Notes under the pieces: model-generated
Told to the model about the DNA's origin: nothing
Databases searched by the model: none
The model's input: the letters and a program-made list of their open reading frames with translations, nothing else
Part shown: positions 12,532 to 20,973 of the stretch, in pieces
Layout: each line of letters starts with the position of its first letter
Position numbering within the stretch: position 1 is the stretch's first letter
Position numbers and translations under genes: made by a program
From: an uncultured Bacteroidales bacterium
Lineage (GTDB): Bacteria; Bacteroidota; Bacteroidia; Bacteroidales; Paludibacteraceae
Reading direction: 5' to 3'
Length of the DNA: 64,000 nucleotides
NCBI GenBank assembly: GCA_949282265.1
Contig: CASDOZ010000003.1
Coordinates: 104,422-168,421 of the forward strand

Positions 12532-13590
12532 CTATCCCAATATACTTTCTACAAAAGGATTTTTCTTGTGGAACATCCAGTTTTCTATTGCAATGTCCTT
12601 ACTTGCATTCGCATAGCAATATTCACATAAATGAGGGCAAGTATTATATTCACCTATATCTTTACTTTTCATACATCCGCAAGCTATGCGTTGCCCCTTG
12701 TCCTTATTATTCTTTTTTATAATGGCATACAAATTGTTCTCTAAATAAATAGCATCTCCATCATAAAAGAGGAATGAAGGATTCCGATTATCAATAATTT
12801 CAACTCCAAGAAAATCCATTAATTTTTTGGACTTATAACCCAAACGCACCATAAGGCGGTCATCTATGCAATGATTATGTTCTACTCCATCTAAATCAAC
12901 AATCTCACCACAAGTTGCAATAACATAATTCCAACCTTTTGCTTTATTCATATAGACGAGTTTTTGCGCAAACTCTATCATTTGTTCCTTTGTCCAATCC
13001 ATATAATTAATATGGCCACGTTCAAGGTTTGATTTAACCTTGCGATATGATAATATATCTGCGAAGCTAAAAACCAGTTTCTCTGTATAACCTTTAAGTT
13101 GGTCACCTATGTATTCTATCTTTCGCAGAAGTTTATCACTATCAATTTTGTCTGTCAAAATAAGAGGGTCAAACCTCCAAATTACAGCCCCTTTACCAAG
13201 CCTGTCGACAAACATCTTAAATGTTTCTATACGTTCTTCAAGCGGAGGTACACCACGTTCCAACCCTTCATCTTCATAATTGTTAAGCGTGTATTGCACG
13301 TAACAACCAATGCCTCTCTCTTTTAAATAGTCAAGGTGTTTGAGAAGTGGACGAGGGTTCTTCGACCAAAAAACAATGAATTTCGTATCTTCATAGGCTA
13401 CATAGCTTTTCTTTCCATTGAATGGATTTGTCCATGCGGAATATCCTTTTTTAAGGCGTTCAAAAAACCAGTCTGCATAAAAAGCCGGGATGTCAGTACT
13501 CCGACTTGCAGATACAACAATGGGAAAAATGGCTTTAGCCATATCTTTATTGTCAAGTTTTATAAATCTATCTTCTTGTTTATTTGCCAT
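12532..13590 (-). CDS. DUF1848 family protein with C-terminal radical-SAM-like cysteine motif
   Basis: A 352-residue soluble protein matching the DUF1848 family: an N-terminal VVSASRSTDIPAFYADW segment followed by a probable TIM-barrel body (IVFWSKNPRPLL, VIWRFDPLI). The C-terminal end has a cysteine cluster: CGC at 304-306, then Cys318, Cys322 and Cys325 in CPHLCEYC. That spacing, CX3CX2C with an aromatic before the last Cys, is the [4Fe-4S] motif of radical SAM enzymes, but here it lies at the C-terminus rather than near the N-terminus, as is known for this family. No biochemical function is established for DUF1848. It is the first gene of a two-gene operon with the methyltransferase/helicase fusion. 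An alternative start is Met17 (13542). Confidence 0.85.
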   Translation of the reverse strand: MANKQEDRFIKLDNKDMAKAIFPIVVSASRSTDIPAFYADWFFERLKKGYSAWTNPFNGKKSYVAYEDTKFIVFWSKNPRPLLKHLDYLKERGIGCYVQYTLNNYEDEGLERGVPPLEERIETFKMFVDRLGKGAVIWRFDPLILTDKIDSDKLLRKIEYIGDQLKGYTEKLVFSFADILSYRKVKSNLERGHINYMDWTKEQMIEFAQKLVYMNKAKGWNYVIATCGEIVDLDGVEHNHCIDDRLMVRLGYKSKKLMDFLGVEIIDNRNPSFLFYDGDAIYLENNLYAIIKKNNKDKGQRIACGCMKSKDIGEYNTCPHLCEYCYANASKDIAIENWMFHKKNPFVESILG

Positions 13591-13771
13591 AAATATAATC
13601 TTATCTTTAGCTTCAAAACTTTTTTATCCAAGATATAAAAGGATTTTCAAATGATTGATTTTTCCTCAGTTCTTTTATAGGATTCACCTTTCCCAAGAGA
13701 TTCTTGCTAATTTTTGTGTTTCAGTTTCTCAGACTTTAAACTTACAAAAGCAATAAACACTCCTTTATTCT

Positions 13772-13804
13772 CAAACATATAGAATTGGCTTATCCAAATA
13801 CAAA
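13772..13804 (-). promoter_or_regulatory. Candidate promoter of the DUF1848-helicase operon
   Basis: On the minus strand, TATGTTTG (complement of 13772-13779) fits the TAnnTTTG -7 element. A TTTG (complement of 13801-13804) lies 21 bp upstream, in the range of the -33 element. This predicts a leader of about 175 nt before 13590. Confidence 0.45.
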
Positions 13805-13998
13805 ATTACTAAAAACATTTAGAAAAGAAGAATATACTACAAAAACATTTTTTTACTGATTAAAATAATCAATCCCTCGCAATGACAAATATCGCTCACC
13901 TACCGTAAATCGGCATACCAATGAGATATTTTATGTGAAGCAAAAACGGAGGATAGCAAAAATTCACACATTCCTGTCCAAACTACATACAAAAAACG

Positions 13999-14300
13999 TG
14001 GAGCCGGTCTGCCGCCCGTTCCACGATGTAAAGGCCTTCGCTTTTAGTCGAAACGAGCAACGTCGAAAGCCCCACGCTAATGTTTATGTATATTAATACC
14101 CATGCCCGCTTCCCCTATCATTCCATGACAAGGCGCAACAAGGGCTGTGTATAAACATCCCAAGGGACGTTCCCGTTGCTTTGGTTTTTGACTAACTCAT
14201 TGAAGTTAAGAATTTGCGAAGTTCTTACACCGTCAAAACAAAAGCGCCAGTAAACGTCTTTTCGTATGTATCCCCCACCCAACCTTACTGCCAAACAGCA
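13999..14300. other. Large structured intergenic region with imperfect inverted repeats
   Basis: The 13591-14471 gap (881 bp) has no supportable gene. Inside it, 14045-14088 and 14151-14190 form an imperfect inverted repeat (ATGTTTAT near 14081 against ATAAACAT near 14151, with AGCAACG-type matches further out). A local hairpin closes CGTGGA near 13998 with TCCACG near 14030. A stretch AAAGCCCCACGC resembles the core of the 180-bp palindromes at 50837-51016 and 53955-54140. It could be a non-coding RNA or a degraded mobile palindrome. I could not match it to tmRNA, RNase P or 6S RNA. Confidence 0.4.
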
Positions 14301-14439
14301 TCAGCGTGAGGAAAGCGCAAAGATAGTTATTCTTTATAATTTATTGTCTTAAAATTGGATGAATTCAAAAAATAAATACACTGCCGACCGGTCCTTTTTT
14401 TGCAAATCCCGGACGCCGCCTGCATTCAATAAAATCCCG

Positions 14440-14447
14440 TATCTTTG
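14440..14447 (+). promoter_or_regulatory. TAnnTTTG promoter element of the transglutaminase-like gene
   Basis: TATCTTTG, 24 bp before the ATG at 14472. It fits the Bacteroidota -7 element and supports the chosen start. Confidence 0.7.
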
Positions 14448-14471
14448 CAAGAAGATAAGGAATAACCAATC

Positions 14472-15851
14472 ATGCGGAACATCACATTTTTTCTGGCCTT
14501 GGCGTTTGCCTTGAACACACCGGCACAAGAGCATTACGCGCATAAAATATCGCCGACACGTTACGACTACACGCAGGTTGCGCAACAGATTACAGCCGGT
14601 TGCGACAGCAAATACAAGCAGGCTTATGCCATATACCGCTGGTTGTGCGACAACATCAGCTACGACACATCATACAACATCTACACCGCAGACGAATGTT
14701 GGGACAACCGCCGCGGCGTATGCCAGGCATACAGCGAACTGTTTTACCGCCTGGCCGAAGCCGTCGGGCTGAAAGCGCATATCATCACGGGCATCGGCAA
14801 GACACACGGCGGCCGCATGGAAAAACACGCATGGATTTTCGCCATCGTGGAAGGCGAAAGCACCGGCATTCTGATTGACCCCACCTGGGGAGCCGGTTCT
14901 GTGGACAACGGCACTTTCATACGAAACGAAAACGACGATTCATGGTTCCATGTCAGTCCTTACTGGAATATCTTCACGCATTTCCCCAACGATGAAACCT
15001 ACCAACTGCTGCCGCACCCCATCAGCCGCCAGCAATTCAATGCACTTCCCCCGATAGGACCGGCATGGGGCAAACTCGGTTTTGACGCACAAACCACATA
15101 CGACCGCTGCATGGCCGGCGACACGGATTTGCCCAAAGTTTACAACAGTGGCATGGGCATCATTTATCTCAATCAAGTCCCTGAGCAACAAACCTTGCGC
15201 GTAGGCACAAACTATCGTTTTGCCGTGCAGAAACTGCAACCCTGCGAACTGGCCATCATCTCAAACCAGACTGCCGTGACCACATGGCAACAACAGAATG
15301 GCGTTTACTATGTGGATTTTGTGCCCACAGAAGCCGGTGAATTGAATTTTGGATTCAGGCTGGGAAACGACCGTTCCTATACTACCGTGCTGGAATATAA
15401 AGTGGCGCGGCCCACTGCCTCCGACATGGCGCGTCTGGAAGCGGCAAACCCCACGGCCTTGCCGGAAATATCCGGCCTCAGGAATTTCAGTCCTGAAATG
15501 CTGGAAAAATACGCCATCGACACCCGTAAACTGCTGGCCGGTGTACGAAACGGCAGCATAGACGCATTACCTGAATTTTATAAAACCGATGGCCAATGTG
15601 CACTGGAAAATATCCCGCTCGACGGCACGCTGCAATGCGGGCAAAGCTACACTTTTACGCTGCGCCCCCGAAACGGGATTCAATGGGCGCTTGTCAACGG
15701 AAACACCTGGCACAAAAACTGGACAACCGACCCTGAAACCGGCAGCATGACCATGACCATAGTGCCCGACACCGCCGGCACTCTTGCTCTGGTCGTCCAG
15801 CTGCAACCGAATGCCTCTTATGAATACTGCTTGTGCTACCAGGTGCAATAA
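14472..15851 (+). CDS. Secreted transglutaminase-like (papain-fold) protein
   Basis: A 459-residue protein with a signal peptide (MRNITFFLALAFALNTPAQ). Residues about 35-165 form a transglutaminase-core domain, as in bacterial proteins related to eukaryotic transglutaminases and CYK3. The catalytic triad is visible: Cys84 in RRGVCQAYSELF, His119 in KHAWIF and Asp136 in LIDPTWGAG. Bacterial members are usually proteases or peptide-processing enzymes rather than cross-linkers. The C-terminal 290 residues look like beta-rich extracellular domains and have no clear family match. It stands alone, with its own TAnnTTTG promoter and a strong terminator. Substrate unknown. Confidence 0.85.
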   Translation: MRNITFFLALAFALNTPAQEHYAHKISPTRYDYTQVAQQITAGCDSKYKQAYAIYRWLCDNISYDTSYNIYTADECWDNRRGVCQAYSELFYRLAEAVGLKAHIITGIGKTHGGRMEKHAWIFAIVEGESTGILIDPTWGAGSVDNGTFIRNENDDSWFHVSPYWNIFTHFPNDETYQLLPHPISRQQFNALPPIGPAWGKLGFDAQTTYDRCMAGDTDLPKVYNSGMGIIYLNQVPEQQTLRVGTNYRFAVQKLQPCELAIISNQTAVTTWQQQNGVYYVDFVPTEAGELNFGFRLGNDRSYTTVLEYKVARPTASDMARLEAANPTALPEISGLRNFSPEMLEKYAIDTRKLLAGVRNGSIDALPEFYKTDGQCALENIPLDGTLQCGQSYTFTLRPRNGIQWALVNGNTWHKNWTTDPETGSMTMTIVPDTAGTLALVVQLQPNASYEYCLCYQVQ

Positions 15852-15891
15852 AGGAAAAACACGGGAGAGCCACAGGAAAATCCGCCAAACA

Positions 15892-15929
15892 AAAACCGGA
15901 TACATCGAAAAAACGATGCATCCGGTTTT
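15892..15929. terminator. Bidirectional terminator
   Basis: A 16-bp stem with one mismatch (15892-15907 with 15914-15929) closes a 6-A loop. The A-rich left flank and T-rich right arm let it end both the plus-strand transglutaminase transcript and the minus-strand tRNA transcript. Confidence 0.82.
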
Positions 15930-15934
15930 CTTCG

Positions 15935-16008
15935 TGACCCCGGCGGGATTCTAACCCACGACCTTCAGAACCGGAATCTGACGTTCTATACAGCTGAACT
16001 ACGGGGCC
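15935..16008 (-). tRNA. tRNA-Arg (anticodon CCG)
   Basis: The complement folds as a complete 74-nt cloverleaf: a 7-bp acceptor stem (GGCCCCG with CGGGGTC, one G-T pair), a D-arm, an anticodon stem TCAGA/TCTGA with loop TTCCGGT, and a T-arm with GGTTAGAATCC. The anticodon CCG reads the Arg codon CGG. The discriminator is A and CCA is not encoded. Confidence 0.96.
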
Positions 16009-16211
16009 TCGGTTGCGGATGCAAAAGTAGTAAAAAAGAACGAATATGCAACCATCCGCCGGACAAAATGTTTCCTGACCGGAAATACTTTATGTTTAAC
16101 ACAAAACCAATCCTGTTTTAAACAATTTGACATTCCAGCCTGTCATACACCGATATTTTTCAAACGATATAAAAATTTTATTTCAGTATATAATATTTTA
16201 ACAGAAAAACG

Positions 16212-16219
16212 TACCTTTG
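16212..16219 (+). promoter_or_regulatory. TAnnTTTG promoter element of the TonB receptor operon
   Basis: TACCTTTG, 57 bp before the ATG at 16276. The rest of 16009-16275 is AT-rich and shows no gene. Confidence 0.7.
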
Positions 16220-16275
16220 TCCGCGTTCCGGAAAATCGGAATATAAAACAATCATGTTACACTAACACTTATCTT

Positions 16276-18987
16276 ATGAAAAAAACATTTTGTCTGCTAT
16301 TATTGTTGGCATCAGTCCAATGGCTGTCGGCACAACATGTAGTAAAAGGCGTCGTGCTCGACAAGAGTACTAGCGAATCGCTTATCGGCGTAAGCATTTA
16401 CAACCCGGCCACAAGTGCCGGCACGGTAACCGATGTAGACGGCTATTTCGAGCTGAACATAGGACAAACGGAAGCTACCCTGCAGTTTTCCTACGTCGGT
16501 TACGTTACCCGCGAAATCAAAGTAACCGCCAACCGGACCAACCTGGGCAAGATTGAGATGGAAAGCGATGCCATTGGTTTGCAGGACGTTACGATAACTT
16601 CCTCGGTGGCCATACAGCGCAAAACGCCGGTAGCCGTATCCACCGTTACCGGACTCGAAATTGAAGAACGCCTGGGTTCACAGGAATTCCCGGAAATACT
16701 GAAAACAACCCCCGGAGTCCATGTGAACAGACAAGGAGGCGGTTTCGGCGACTCGGAGGCCTATATGCGTGGTTTCGACAACACAAACATTGCCGTCATG
16801 GTAAACGGTGTTCCCATGAACGACATGGAAAACGGCAACGTATATTGGAGCAACTGGGCAGGACTGAACGATGTCACCTCCACCATGCAGACACAACGCG
16901 GTCTGGGAGCATCCAAAGTATCGGCACCATCCGTGGGCGGAACTATCAACATCATCACGAAAGGAATAGATTCCAAGCGGGGAGGATCACTGCAATATGC
17001 CCTGGGCAACGATGGCTACAACAAGGTAGCATTCAGCGTATCTTCCGGACTGACCGAAAAAGGCTGGGCTTTCACGGTGCTCGGCTCAAGAACATGGGGC
17101 AACGGATACGTCCAGGGAACCGACTTTGAAAGCTACAATTATTTTGTAAACATAGCCAAACGAATCGGCGAATCACACCAGCTGTCACTCACGGCCTTTG
17201 GCGCACCACAAAAACATTACCAGCGCGACGGAGCACTGACCATGGCCGGATGGGAAGAAGTAGCCAAATACATGTCCGATGGCAAATCAAAATACCGCTA
17301 CAACGCCAGCTACGGATTTGACCAGAACGGACAACGCAAAACAGCGGACTACAATGAATACCACAAACCGCAGATTTCCTTGAACCACACCTGGCAAATA
17401 GACCACAAGTCATCACTCGCCACCGCACTCTACACTTCCATCGGCCGCGGCAACGGCTATTCCGGACAAGGAAACGACGAATTCTCCAACTATTCATACC
17501 AAAGCTGGTACGGCGCACGCTATGGTGAACTGAACACCACTTTCCGGAAAGCAGACGGAACATTCGACTACGGCGCCATATACGACATAAACAGCGCAAG
17601 CAACTACGGCTCCATGCTGATCATGTCCAAAAGCAAAAACTACCATAACTGGTACGGACTGCTTTCTACCTACACAAACAAGTTCGCCGAATACATCGAC
17701 TTCTATGCCGGACTCGACCTGCGCTACTACAAAGGCACACACACCAACGAAATCGTGGACCTCTACGGCGGAGACTACTACATGGACCCCGAACGCGGAG
17801 GCGTCAGCGTGGAAAACAATGCGGCCGCAGCCGACAAGGCATGGCGATACCAGAAACTTGGAATCGGAGACGTCGTGTACCGCGATTACGACAGCTACGT
17901 AGTGCAGGAAGGCGTATTCGCACAGGCGGAATACAACCGGGATGCATTCAACGTGTTCCTGGCCGGCTCCGTATCCTACACAAACTACTGGCGCTACGAC
18001 CGATTCTATTATGATGCCGAACATGCACGTTCGGAAACAGTCGGCTTCCTCGGAGGAACAGTGAAAACCGGTGCCAACTACAACATCAACAAATACAACA
18101 ACATATTTGTCAACGTAGGCTACATCTCCCGTGCACCGAAATTTGCATACGGCGCATTCATGCAGTCAACCACAAGCAATGCCATCAATGTAAACGCCAG
18201 AAACGAACAGGTCATGTCGGCCGAAATCGGATACGGATTCCACAACTCATGGCTGAGCGCAAACCTGAACGCCTACTTCACGGAATGGATGGACAAGACC
18301 ATGACCAAATCGGGAACCCTGGAAAACCAGGAAGAATACTACATGAACATGACCGGCGTAAACGCACGCCACATGGGCGTGGAACTCGACATCAAGGCAG
18401 AGCCGACCAAATGGTTGGAAATTACGGCCATGCTCTCATTGGGCGACTGGACATGGGACAGCGACAGCGTTGTGGGCTATGCCTATGACGCACACGGACA
18501 GGCACTCCGTCCCGACGGAACCATAACAACACCGGGCGCACCCGACCAGGCCTATGCCATCATCAACATGAAAGGCATACAGGCAGGCGGCTCGGCACAA
18601 ACAACAGCCGCCTTGGGAATGACCTTCAAACCCATGAAAGGCCTGCGCATCGGAGGCGACTACGTTCTCTATGACCGCAACTACGCTTACTACTCACTGT
18701 CAGGAAGCAACCTTTCACTCGGAAAAACCGTCAACGTGCTTGCACCATGGAAAATACCTACCGGCGGACAACTGGACCTGCGCGCATCATACCGCTTCCA
18801 AATGGGAAAACTGGATGCCGTCATTTCCGGCAACGTCAACAACGTCCTGAACCAATTCTACATAGAAAAAGCGTACAACCCAAGCTCCATCGTCTCCGGA
18901 AGCATCGCTGAAGCAAACCTGGACAACGTGTACATGTATTTCTCCACCGGACGCACATACAGCATACGTCTGAAAATTAATTTCTAA
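16276..18987 (+). CDS. TonB-dependent outer-membrane receptor with CarboxypepD-like N-terminal domain
   Basis: A 903-residue outer-membrane receptor. A signal peptide ends near LSAQ (20). It is followed by a carboxypeptidase-regulatory-like beta-sandwich (about 22-100, VVKGVVLDKSTSESLIGVSIYN ... in part), a plug domain (about 110-235, with GGGFGDSEAYMRGFDNTNIAVMVNG-type signatures in shorter blocks) and a 22-strand-type barrel ending in an aromatic-terminated strand (LKINF). Such proteins import substrates across the outer membrane with TonB energy. The downstream lipoprotein starts 18 bp after the stop and is probably its surface partner, in the manner of SusC/SusD pairs, though that partner is not a recognisable SusD. 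No substrate can be read from the context. Confidence 0.9.
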   Translation: MKKTFCLLLLLASVQWLSAQHVVKGVVLDKSTSESLIGVSIYNPATSAGTVTDVDGYFELNIGQTEATLQFSYVGYVTREIKVTANRTNLGKIEMESDAIGLQDVTITSSVAIQRKTPVAVSTVTGLEIEERLGSQEFPEILKTTPGVHVNRQGGGFGDSEAYMRGFDNTNIAVMVNGVPMNDMENGNVYWSNWAGLNDVTSTMQTQRGLGASKVSAPSVGGTINIITKGIDSKRGGSLQYALGNDGYNKVAFSVSSGLTEKGWAFTVLGSRTWGNGYVQGTDFESYNYFVNIAKRIGESHQLSLTAFGAPQKHYQRDGALTMAGWEEVAKYMSDGKSKYRYNASYGFDQNGQRKTADYNEYHKPQISLNHTWQIDHKSSLATALYTSIGRGNGYSGQGNDEFSNYSYQSWYGARYGELNTTFRKADGTFDYGAIYDINSASNYGSMLIMSKSKNYHNWYGLLSTYTNKFAEYIDFYAGLDLRYYKGTHTNEIVDLYGGDYYMDPERGGVSVENNAAAADKAWRYQKLGIGDVVYRDYDSYVVQEGVFAQAEYNRDAFNVFLAGSVSYTNYWRYDRFYYDAEHARSETVGFLGGTVKTGANYNINKYNNIFVNVGYISRAPKFAYGAFMQSTTSNAINVNARNEQVMSAEIGYGFHNSWLSANLNAYFTEWMDKTMTKSGTLENQEEYYMNMTGVNARHMGVELDIKAEPTKWLEITAMLSLGDWTWDSDSVVGYAYDAHGQALRPDGTITTPGAPDQAYAIINMKGIQAGGSAQTTAALGMTFKPMKGLRIGGDYVLYDRNYAYYSLSGSNLSLGKTVNVLAPWKIPTGGQLDLRASYRFQMGKLDAVISGNVNNVLNQFYIEKAYNPSSIVSGSIAEANLDNVYMYFSTGRTYSIRLKINF

Positions 18988-19005
18988 CCCGTAAAAAAAA
19001 TCATT

Positions 19006-20892
19006 ATGAAGAAAATATTCGGCCTCATGATATTACCGCTCCTGGCAGCCACTGCCGGATGCGAGGATTTCTACAGCGACAAACAATTGGACTACGAACA
19101 CACCATCACGGATGTCCAGAGTCTGAGCCATACGCTGGAAACAACCGACTACGCATACATTGCCGGACTCGAAACAAACAAACAACTCGCTTTGCAACAG
19201 GATGACGATTCCACCTGCTACAAAGCATTACAGGCACTGGCCAATACCAAATGTTTTTCCGACCTTGTACCCGCCGAACTGTTCATCCCGGCATTTATCA
19301 CGGAAAAATACCCGCAACTGAGCAGCGGCTCCCTCATGCGCATTACGCACAACACAACCCGGGCCCTGCCTGAATACATGCAGGACTTCGCGAACATCTC
19401 GGAATACACGCTCACCGACAGCGACTATGAATCGGTCTGGAAAGAATCCGTGCAGGCGTCCTACCTGACACCCGCCACACTGTCGCAAATTCCGCAAATC
19501 CTAGCCGCCGTGCAGGCACAAGAAGGCGAAATCATGGTTGTAAACTACATGTACGATGAAGTGGAACCAAGTGTCGGAGGCTCCGCCGAACAGCCCGAAA
19601 AACTGGCCATGGAAACCGCCGATTTCCAACGGTTGCTTGATTGGGTCATAGCCAATCAGGACAGCGGATATCTGGACACAAGAGACGACCCCATTACGGC
19701 CGAATACTATTTCGGCGCAGCCACCAGCTTTGCCAACATAAACAACAAAATTTCCACCTGGAAAAAATATTATGACCCGGACAGCCTGTACACCGACATG
19801 GACGATGCGGAAATGACACAACTGATGGCCGACCGACTGGCTTGGGGTATTGCCAATCTCGTTCTGCCGGAACACTATCCGACACCCGAAGCAAGCACCT
19901 ACATCGTTTCTTTTGACCGCTACACCGATGACGGAACAACCGAAGAAAACATTACCTTCACATATGAAAATGACCGGTTTGGTGCAACAGCATGCTCATA
20001 CGCAAGCCCATCCGGCACATTCCAGCCGGAAACCCGAGCGCAGGACATAACCGCCAACCGGGCCGCCGTGTATGTGCTCCAAAACGGCCTGTGGAAAGCC
20101 TACAAAACAGACGATGCCAATGTAACAGCCATCCCCCAACCGGTTTACAACGCATTGGGCGGAAACACCATCAGCAAACCGCAAGACATTATCCCTGTTT
20201 TCCTGTCGCAAACTTATCCGTACGCACAATCCGACGACACGTATGCCGTCATCTACAACAGCGAAAACGGAATGACCATAAGCGAATTCAGCTACGACGG
20301 CAGCAACTGGAACATGACTACCGATATCAAAACGGCCGTGCTGACCTTTGAACTGGCCGAACAACAATGGGTTGCCAAACAAAACCTGTATCTCTCGGAA
20401 ACATTCGCCGACAACCGGCAGGGAGACTTTACCATACAGGATGTTGCCCTGGATGGACTTTCCTACGTATGGGCCACAAGCAGCAGCTACGGCATGAAAG
20501 CATCGGCCTACGTCGGTGGCAACCATGCTACGGAAAGCTGGCTGATCTCACCGCTCATCGACCTGAAAGATGCCATGAATCCGGTGTTGAGTTTTGACCA
20601 GGCCGTCAACTACACCAAAGCATTTACCGATGAATGCTTCATCATGATATCAACCGACTTTGCCGGTGATGTTACCGCATGTTCATGGAAACATCTGCCG
20701 TTCAACAAGGATGAAAACGATGCCTATATGGTTCCACCCGGAAACAACTGGGATTTCATGAACACAGGCAATCTGAGTTTGAGCGACTACTGCGGAAAAG
20801 TAATTACCATCGCTTTCAAATATACCAGTTCCGCAACAACATCTGCCACTTGGGAAATCAAGAACTTAGTCGTACAAGAAGAAATGGAATAA
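19006..20892 (+). CDS. Surface lipoprotein with C-terminal choice-of-anchor J-like domain
   Basis: A 628-residue lipoprotein with a signal peptide and lipobox AATAGC (lipidated Cys19). The first ~450 residues are not a family I recognise; they are rich in acidic and aromatic residues. The last ~165 residues (LSETFADNRQGDFT ... SWLISPLIDLKDA ... ATWEIKNLVV) resemble the choice-of-anchor J / cleaved-adhesin beta-sandwich found in Bacteroidota surface proteins that bind glycans or proteins. Coupling to the upstream TonB receptor (18-bp gap) suggests that it captures the receptor's ligand at the surface. This role is inferred from position. Confidence 0.78.
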   Translation: MKKIFGLMILPLLAATAGCEDFYSDKQLDYEHTITDVQSLSHTLETTDYAYIAGLETNKQLALQQDDDSTCYKALQALANTKCFSDLVPAELFIPAFITEKYPQLSSGSLMRITHNTTRALPEYMQDFANISEYTLTDSDYESVWKESVQASYLTPATLSQIPQILAAVQAQEGEIMVVNYMYDEVEPSVGGSAEQPEKLAMETADFQRLLDWVIANQDSGYLDTRDDPITAEYYFGAATSFANINNKISTWKKYYDPDSLYTDMDDAEMTQLMADRLAWGIANLVLPEHYPTPEASTYIVSFDRYTDDGTTEENITFTYENDRFGATACSYASPSGTFQPETRAQDITANRAAVYVLQNGLWKAYKTDDANVTAIPQPVYNALGGNTISKPQDIIPVFLSQTYPYAQSDDTYAVIYNSENGMTISEFSYDGSNWNMTTDIKTAVLTFELAEQQWVAKQNLYLSETFADNRQGDFTIQDVALDGLSYVWATSSSYGMKASAYVGGNHATESWLISPLIDLKDAMNPVLSFDQAVNYTKAFTDECFIMISTDFAGDVTACSWKHLPFNKDENDAYMVPPGNNWDFMNTGNLSLSDYCGKVITIAFKYTSSATTSATWEIKNLVVQEEME

Positions 20893-20907
20893 AAGCCCGA
20901 TGGCATA

Positions 20908-20956
20908 AAACAAACAGCGGCTGGCGAAATAGAAACGCCAGCCGCTGTTTGTTTTA
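20908..20956. terminator. Bidirectional terminator between converging operons
   Basis: A perfect stem of at least 15 bp (20912-20926 with 20936-20950) has A-rich and T-rich flanks (GTTTGTTTTA). It separates the plus-strand lipoprotein gene from the minus-strand efflux operon. Confidence 0.88.
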
Positions 20957-20973
20957 TTAATAACTATCCCCCA

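Noticed and set aside
13999-14300. tmRNA or RNase P RNA
   Set aside because: No tRNA-like ends, tag frame or RNase P core signatures could be identified on either strand.
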